DNA of 30,761 nt from a virus, in IMG/VR virus record IMGVR_UViG_3300024520_000342, positions 1-30,761 of that record. One strand, 5' to 3'. Made by a program: the position numbers and the translations under genes. Positions 30,714 through 30,761 of the stretch are shown in pieces (position 1 is the first letter of the stretch; each line of letters opens with the position of its first letter). The notes under the pieces are model-generated. The model was not told the DNA's origin. It ran no database searches and worked only from the letters and a program-made list of their open reading frames with translations.

Positions 30714-30761
30714 GGTGTGGTGGTGGGTATCGCTGTCGGGGTCGCCGTTGGGCCAGGCGGC
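30710..30761 (-). CDS. C-terminal fragment of the tail-fibre-like gene (runs off right edge)
   Basis: Seventeen full codons (PPGPTATPTAIPTTTP then stop TGA) are open on the minus strand from the right edge. The incomplete codon at position 1 joins the base at 30761 to give ACG (Thr), keeping the frame of the gene at 1-2315. Both sides are Pro/Thr-rich, so this is read as the end of one 788-residue protein. Its TGA overlaps the membrane protein ATG. Confidence 0.65.
   Translation of the reverse strand, partial: PPGPTATPTAIPTTTP

Noticed and set aside
1-30761. Integrase, excisionase or lysogeny repressor
   Set aside because: No tyrosine or serine recombinase and no clear repressor was recognised; small early proteins cannot be called repressors from sequence alone.

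Overview
The window looks like a complete or nearly complete genome of a small, tailed, GC-rich dsDNA phage with siphovirus (long non-contractile tail) architecture. It carries an HK97-type capsid cassette, a tail tube, tape measure and tail tip, an endolysin, replication and recombination genes, two DNA methyltransferases, and no recognisable integrase or lysogeny repressor, so a lytic lifestyle is the simplest reading. The host is not shown directly. A small FN3 plus dockerin-like protein (26311-26745) resembles extracellular proteins common in Planctomycetes, which is a weak hint only.

Layout. A divergent control region (23123-23268) separates two transcription directions. Leftward from it lie the replication initiator (22046-23122, with an internal array of five 11-bp iterons that is a candidate origin), a probable helicase loader, four small proteins and a VRR-NUC-like nuclease (20486-20782). 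A second intergenic region (20356-20485), with a TATAAT box and a GC-rich palindrome, probably drives the late operon: small ORF, ParB-methyltransferase fusion, small and large terminase, portal-MuF fusion, glycosyltransferase, prohead protease, major capsid protein, connectors, tail genes and a tail-fibre-like protein. That last gene runs off the left edge. The right edge holds, in the same reading frame and strand, a Pro/Thr-rich C-terminus ending at 30710. Joining the ends gives one uninterrupted 788-codon gene, so the sequence is probably circular or circularly permuted. The operon then continues from the right edge down to 27904 with lysis genes, a PolB-like 3'-5' exonuclease and small proteins.

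Rightward from the control region (23269-27925) lie four small genes, a putative ssDNA-annealing/binding protein followed by a Gp157-family protein, an Ala-rich repeat protein, the FN3-dockerin protein, a membrane peptide, a C5-cytosine methyltransferase that contains a full-length second reading frame, and a last small gene. The two transcription units meet tail to tail, overlapping by 22 bp at 27904-27925.

Genes are packed very tightly. Most junctions are ATGA, GTGA or TGATG overlaps, so translational coupling is the rule and many starts are GTG. No DNA polymerase or replicative helicase was recognised, so replication probably borrows host machinery recruited through the initiator and loader. 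No tRNA genes, CRISPR arrays or insertion sequences were recognised by eye.
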